From positions 2,356,001-2,420,000 of the forward strand of contig NZ_CP194331.1 of NCBI RefSeq assembly GCF_051257895.1: a stretch of DNA of 64,000 nucleotides, written 5' to 3'. This DNA comes from Gallionella straubiae. Lineage in GTDB: Bacteria; Pseudomonadota; Gammaproteobacteria; Burkholderiales; Gallionellaceae. The position numbers were made by a program, and so were the translations under genes. The notes beneath the pieces are model-generated. The model searched no databases, was not told the DNA's origin, and saw only the letters and a program-made list of their open reading frames with translations. Shown piece by piece: positions 62,098 to 64,000 of this stretch; position 1 is the first letter of the stretch; each line of letters opens with the position of its first letter.

Positions 62098-64000
62098 GTG
62101 GCTGATCTGTTTACCTCGTCATTAAGCGGTATGAATGCTGCCCAAGTAGGGGTGGCGACTACTCAGCACAACATTGCCAATGCGAACACTCCCGGCTATA
62201 CGCGGCAGCAGGTTCAACTCAGTTCGCGTGCCGGGCAGCAGACTGGTTTCGGATTTGTCGGGCAGGGGGTCGATGTCACCAGTGTCATACGCATCTATGA
62301 TCAATTCCTGAATACCCAGCTTTTGCAGGAGCAGAATCAGGCCGGTTATTTGACTACTTACCACACCGCCATAAAGCAGATCGACAATCTGATTTCTGAT
62401 CCTACTGCCGGGGCTTCGCCGGCAATCCAGAGCTTCTTCGATGCGCTGAATGGGGTCGCCAGCGCCCCGGAATCAGTCCCTGCGCGCCAAACCATGCTCA
62501 GTGATGCGCAGTTTGCCGTAAACAGATTCCAGGCCATAGACCAGCGCCTCACGGATATCGCCAACGCGCTTACCGGCCAAGTCTCCGATAGCGTCAATCT
62601 TATCAACAGCTATGCCCAGCAGATCGCTGTCCTGAACGGCAACATCAAGCGGGTCGGTTCCCTGGGGCAAGGGCAGCAGCCCAATGACCTGATTGACCAA
62701 CGTAACCAGTTGATCAGCCAATTGAACCAGGAAATCAAAACAACCGTACTGCAGCAGCCGGATGGAACGGCAAACGTGTTTGTTGGCAGCGGTCAGGCTT
62801 TGGTGATAGATGAGCAATCGATGCGATTGCAGGTTGTCCAGTCGGCAAACGATCCGAGCAAGGTGGATATCGCCTATCTGAGCAACAATAAAGCCTTCAC
62901 CTTGCAGCAAAGCAGTGTGCAAGGCGGCAAGATAGGCGCCTATCTTGCTTTTCGCGACCAGACCCTGGAGCCGGCGCGTAATGCCCTTGGCCGGGTAGCT
63001 GTGGGAATGGCAATCAGCATCAATCAGCAAAACCAACTGGGACAGGATTTGAACGGCGCACTGGGCAGCAGGCTTTTCAATGTGGCCGTTCCACGCGTCG
63101 ACAAGAATGCGAACAATAATGCTGCATCGGGAGTGCCGTCTGTCACGATCACGGATGTGGCAGGATTGACGACCAGCGATTATCAGTTAAGGTTTAATGG
63201 TGGCACGGGCTATAGCTTGGTGCGCCTGTCGGATAACGTGACGATGAGCTATGCAACCTTGCCGCAGACGGTAGATGGCATGACCATCACCGCGCCGACG
63301 CCGGTTGCGATAGGCGACAGTTTTTTGATACGCCCTACCGCAAACGGCGCACGCGACATTGCGCTGGCTACCAATGATCCTGCCAAGATTGCAGCTGCGG
63401 CCCCAATACGAGGGGCAGCCGCTTTGGCCAATACCGGCACCGCAACAATCAGCAGCGGAACAGTCAATCCGCCCCCGCCGCCAAATGCTAATCTTAGAAA
63501 CAGTGTAACGGTAACATTCATTGATGCGACTCATTACACTGTTACCGACACTACTGCGGCGACAACGCTGGTAGGGGCTCCGGGTGCATTGTATGACCCG
63601 AATGTGGGTGCAACCCTTTCCTTTAATGGGTGGACAACACAAATTACTGGAACGCCCATTGCGGGGGATGTTTTCAACATCACATCCAATACCTCCGCCA
63701 CCGGCGACAACCGTAATGCCTTATTGATGGCGGGTTTGCAGACGCAGAACCTGATGGCGAACGGAACCGTGAGTCTGCAGGGGGCGTATGGGCAGCTGGT
63801 TGGCAGCGTCGGTGCCAAGACCAGTGAAATGGCGGTGACGAGTCTGGCTCAAACCAACATGGTGGCCCAGACGGTGGCCGCACAGCAGGCGGTTTCAGGG
63901 GTGAATCTGGATGAGGAAGCGGCGAACCTGATACGCTATCAAAATGCGTATCAGGCGGCAGCCAAGGCGATGCAGATTGCCTCTACTATGTTCGATGCGA
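62098..64000 (+). CDS. flgK: Flagellar hook-filament junction protein FlgK, cut by the window end
   Basis: An open frame of 634 codons runs to the window end. The start is GTG 62,098 behind TAAGGAA. The N-terminus (LFTSSLSGMNAAQVGVATTQ, then HNIANANTPGYTRQQVQLSS) and the last visible part (GVNLDEEAANLIRYQNAYQA, then AAKAMQIASTMFDA) are the FlgK end motifs, so only about ten residues are missing. FlgK joins hook to filament and needs FlgN for export. The middle has Thr/Ala/Gly-rich surface domains (about 350-560), longer than in E. coli (547 residues in all). Confidence 0.96.
   Translation, partial: MADLFTSSLSGMNAAQVGVATTQHNIANANTPGYTRQQVQLSSRAGQQTGFGFVGQGVDVTSVIRIYDQFLNTQLLQEQNQAGYLTTYHTAIKQIDNLISDPTAGASPAIQSFFDALNGVASAPESVPARQTMLSDAQFAVNRFQAIDQRLTDIANALTGQVSDSVNLINSYAQQIAVLNGNIKRVGSLGQGQQPNDLIDQRNQLISQLNQEIKTTVLQQPDGTANVFVGSGQALVIDEQSMRLQVVQSANDPSKVDIAYLSNNKAFTLQQSSVQGGKIGAYLAFRDQTLEPARNALGRVAVGMAISINQQNQLGQDLNGALGSRLFNVAVPRVDKNANNNAASGVPSVTITDVAGLTTSDYQLRFNGGTGYSLVRLSDNVTMSYATLPQTVDGMTITAPTPVAIGDSFLIRPTANGARDIALATNDPAKIAAAAPIRGAAALANTGTATISSGTVNPPPPPNANLRNSVTVTFIDATHYTVTDTTAATTLVGAPGALYDPNVGATLSFNGWTTQITGTPIAGDVFNITSNTSATGDNRNALLMAGLQTQNLMANGTVSLQGAYGQLVGSVGAKTSEMAVTSLAQTNMVAQTVAAQQAVSGVNLDEEAANLIRYQNAYQAAAKAMQIASTMFDA

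Overview
The window reads as a Betaproteobacterium. The evidence is a FlhDC flagellar master regulator, a metXW methionine operon, and a 16S-Ile-Ala-23S-5S operon with boxA leader elements. Gene content and codon use would fit a Gallionellaceae-like (Sideroxydans/Gallionella) member of the Nitrosomonadales. That family-level placement is inference. No phage, insertion sequence or CRISPR array was seen; almost the whole window is core chromosome.

Layout. (1) 1-1,614: the start of a methyltransferase gene on the minus strand and an OprB-type porin. (2) 1,714-7,333: a complete rRNA operon led by an initiator tRNA behind a near-consensus sigma-70 promoter, with long RNA processing stems and a strong terminator. 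(3) 7,361-12,145: a SAM-II riboswitch controlling metX-metW, then an AmpG-like permease, a DDAH-like hydrolase and a SMUG1-like uracil-DNA glycosylase. (4) 12,255-17,655: an HDOD-receiver-GGDEF protein, flhDC and motAB. (5) 17,813-44,594: a chemotaxis superlocus with seven receptors, two CheV, two CheY, CheZ, two CheA, CheW, CheR, CheD and CheB. It ends with a STAS protein and a PAS-SpoIIE-HATPase protein. (6) 44,779-52,652: flhB-flhA-flhF-flhG-fliA and a second stator pair, motCD. (7) 52,710-54,338, minus strand: flgA-flgM-flgN. (8) 54,512-64,000: flgBCDEFGHIJK, with flgK cut by the window end.

How it works together. FlhDC should switch on the flagellar genes. FliA (sigma-28) and its antagonist FlgM control late genes, and exact sigma-28 promoters stand before flgM and flgK. 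The receptors feed two CheA kinases through CheW and CheV. CheR, CheB and CheD adapt the receptors, and three of these carry a C-terminal EWEEF tether for CheR/CheB. Two CheY proteins, with CheZ as phosphatase, signal to the motor, which can use MotAB or MotCD stators.

Most unusual points. Three adjacent receptors have different sensor domains but share a nearly identical 1,221-bp signalling module. One receptor combines an Aer-type PAS with a periplasmic CxxCH haem-c motif. The same kind of PAS is fused to a partner-switching phosphatase/kinase beside a STAS protein. FlhG has Arg in place of the P-loop Lys. A run of 15 G lies between sigma-28-like half-sites upstream of flgA.
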